Below are positions 8,301 through 8,641 of a DNA stretch of 8,641 nucleotides, in pieces. The number at the start of each line of letters is the position of its first letter. The first letter of the stretch is position 1. The stretch is from the NCBI GenBank assembly GCA_020061285.1, contig JAGUYQ010000267.1:1-8641 (forward strand), written 5' to 3'. The stretch is from Betaproteobacteria bacterium (lineage in GTDB: Bacteria; Pseudomonadota; Gammaproteobacteria; Burkholderiales; UBA9220). A program made the translations under genes and the position numbers. Below the pieces are notes generated by a model that saw only the letters and a program-made list of their open reading frames with translations, was not told where the DNA came from and ran no database searches.

Positions 8301-8641
8301 ATTGGCCAGGCGGCCGTAGACCTGGGCGTCGGCCTCGGTCGCCCCCAGGTTGCGCAGCACCTCCTGGCTGTGGAACCAGGCCATTTCAAAGGCCCGGTCC
8401 ACGAAATGGCGGTCGCAATATTTTTCGATCAAGTCCAGGGCGCCCTGGCGGGTGTCCGCCATGCCGGTGATGATCTGCACCGTGGCCGATTCGTCGGGCG
8501 CCAGGGTGATGGTGCGGCGGATGGACACGATGGGATCAAGCACCGACCCCTGGGTATTCGAAAGGGCCGCCTGACCGCCGACGGAAAGGGCCACGGGATC
8601 GGCCGCCGTGCGCCCCCGCCCGATGAATGCGGCCCGATCCG
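5364..8641 (-). CDS. ndvB: C-terminal 1091 residues of a cyclic beta-1,2-glucan synthase, with GH94 phosphorylase module (5' end outside window)
   Basis: The frame stays open through the right edge; the GTG at 8592-8594 is an internal valine, since family sequence (DRAAFIGRGR) continues upstream of it. Stop is TGA at 5364-5366. Residues counted from base 8639: a beta-sandwich segment at 1-75; a partial helical region at about 76-200; a second complete sandwich at about 260-570; then the GH94 (alpha/alpha)6 barrel to about 1010 and a C-terminal beta domain. Conserved sites are HWWH (670-673), GDWNDGMN with the predicted general-acid Asp769, GYIKGYVPG followed by HYTH (919-922), and GRGGWTWYTG. 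In NdvB/ChvB/Cgs proteins (about 2800 residues, inner membrane) the glycosyltransferase and cyclising parts lie N-terminal; the GH94 module phosphorolyses beta-1,2-glucan and controls chain length. Products are periplasmic glucans linked to osmoadaptation and host interaction. The catalytic Asp is present, so the module looks active. A stand-alone 1,2-beta-oligoglucan phosphorylase (about 1100 residues) is the main alternative until the 5' end is seen. Confidence 0.88.
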   Translation of the reverse strand, partial: DRAAFIGRGRTAADPVALSVGGQAALSNTQGSVLDPIVSIRRTITLAPDESATVQIITGMADTRQGALDLIEKYCDRHFVDRAFEMAWFHSQEVLRNLGATEADAQVYGRLANSVVYGNALRRVAPGVIARNQRGQSGLWHFAISGDLPIMLVRIGDIERIDLVKQALQAHAYWRIKGLACDLVILNEDFSGYRAVLQDQIVGLINTGPEAQLLDKPGGVFVRRAEELSEEDRVLFQTVARVMLSDGPDTLVEQVERRAPGPRASDRLKPVLPPTSEPVRALARRERIFCNGVGGFTPDGREYVITLEPGQNTPAPWSNVIASAHIGTVVSEGGSACTWVENAHEFRLTTWHNDPVSDVSGEAFYIRDEETGTFWSPTPLPARGRSGYVCRHGFGYSAFEHHEADISSELHTYVAMDAPVKFVVVKLRNHSKRHRRLSLTGYWELVLGEWRHANLMHIVTETDPQSGALYARNAYGRECAGRVVFVQVSQRERVVTGNRTAFIGRNGSLASPQAMRRKRLSGSTGPGLDPCAAIQTRIDLTEGQEREIVFIFGAARNTDEARHFIQRFSGLGGARQALEGVWEFWNRTLGAIHVETPDPGLDVLANGWLVYQTLSCRLWGRSGPYQSGGAYGFRDQLQDVLALIHATPWLAREHLVRCAGRQYRLGDVQHWWHPPNGQGVRTHFSDDYLWLPYAVCRYVAVTGDTGVLDEMAPFLEGRELNPQEEASFDQPQCSSEVATLYEHCVRAITHGLRFGEHHLPLMGCGDWNDGMNLVGREGRGESVWLGWFLYENLQLFAGLSRSRGDDAFAAACTAQAATLRANMEANAWDGGWYRRAYFDDGTPLGSSSNAECRIDSISQSWAVISGGGDQTRARLAMAAVDEHLVRRREGIIALLSPPFDTSDLEPGYIKGYVPGVRENGGHYTHAAIWATMAFAMLGERERAFELFAMLCPVRHASHPEQIERYKVEPYVMSADIYAAPPHTGRGGWTWYTGAAGWMYRLTVETLLGLRLEVDRLRIAPCIPAHWDSYKIHYRFRETFYHITLTRVGEIPQRVIGVSVDGTASPQAVLDGAGLIRLVDDRRDHHIQVDLG

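Overview
The window is about 64% GC (estimated by eye) and densely coded. It holds four protein-coding genes: two on the + strand on the left, and two on the - strand on the right. Two of the four run off the window edges. There are no tRNA or rRNA genes, insertion sequences or CRISPR arrays. Gene content (CheR-linked PAS sensor, hybrid histidine kinase, cobalamin-type radical SAM enzyme, cyclic beta-1,2-glucan synthase) points to a high-GC Gram-negative bacterium. A Desulfovibrionaceae-like deltaproteobacterium seems plausible, but that is an impression from gene style and is not proved.

Left block (1-3703, + strand): a two-gene sensory operon. The first gene is the 3' end of a PAS/coiled-coil protein that closely resembles the C-terminal half of CheB-CheR-PAS fusion proteins; any CheB or CheR domains would lie upstream of base 1. 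Its stop codon overlaps the likely start of the second gene (ATGA, 1457-1460). The second gene encodes a soluble hybrid histidine kinase with the order PAS, GAF, HisKA, HATPase, receiver. The two products probably act in one signalling pathway whose output protein is not in the window.

Middle (3704-3760): a 57-bp gap between convergent genes, containing two short inverted repeats that may end transcription from both sides.

Right block (3761-8641, - strand): read in the direction of transcription, first comes the last 1091 residues of a very large NdvB/Cgs-type cyclic beta-1,2-glucan synthase, comprising sugar-binding sandwich repeats and the GH94 phosphorylase module. After a 106-bp gap comes a 498-residue B12-binding radical SAM protein with a DUF4070-type C-terminus. 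The gap contains a good sigma70-like promoter (TTGCCA-N16-CATAAT), so the radical SAM gene can probably be transcribed independently of the glucan synthase gene. The substrate of the radical SAM enzyme cannot be named from sequence alone. No wholly new system is evident. The points most worth following are the split sensor/kinase pair, the unassigned radical SAM enzyme beside a glucan gene, and the internal duplication in the glucan synthase tail.
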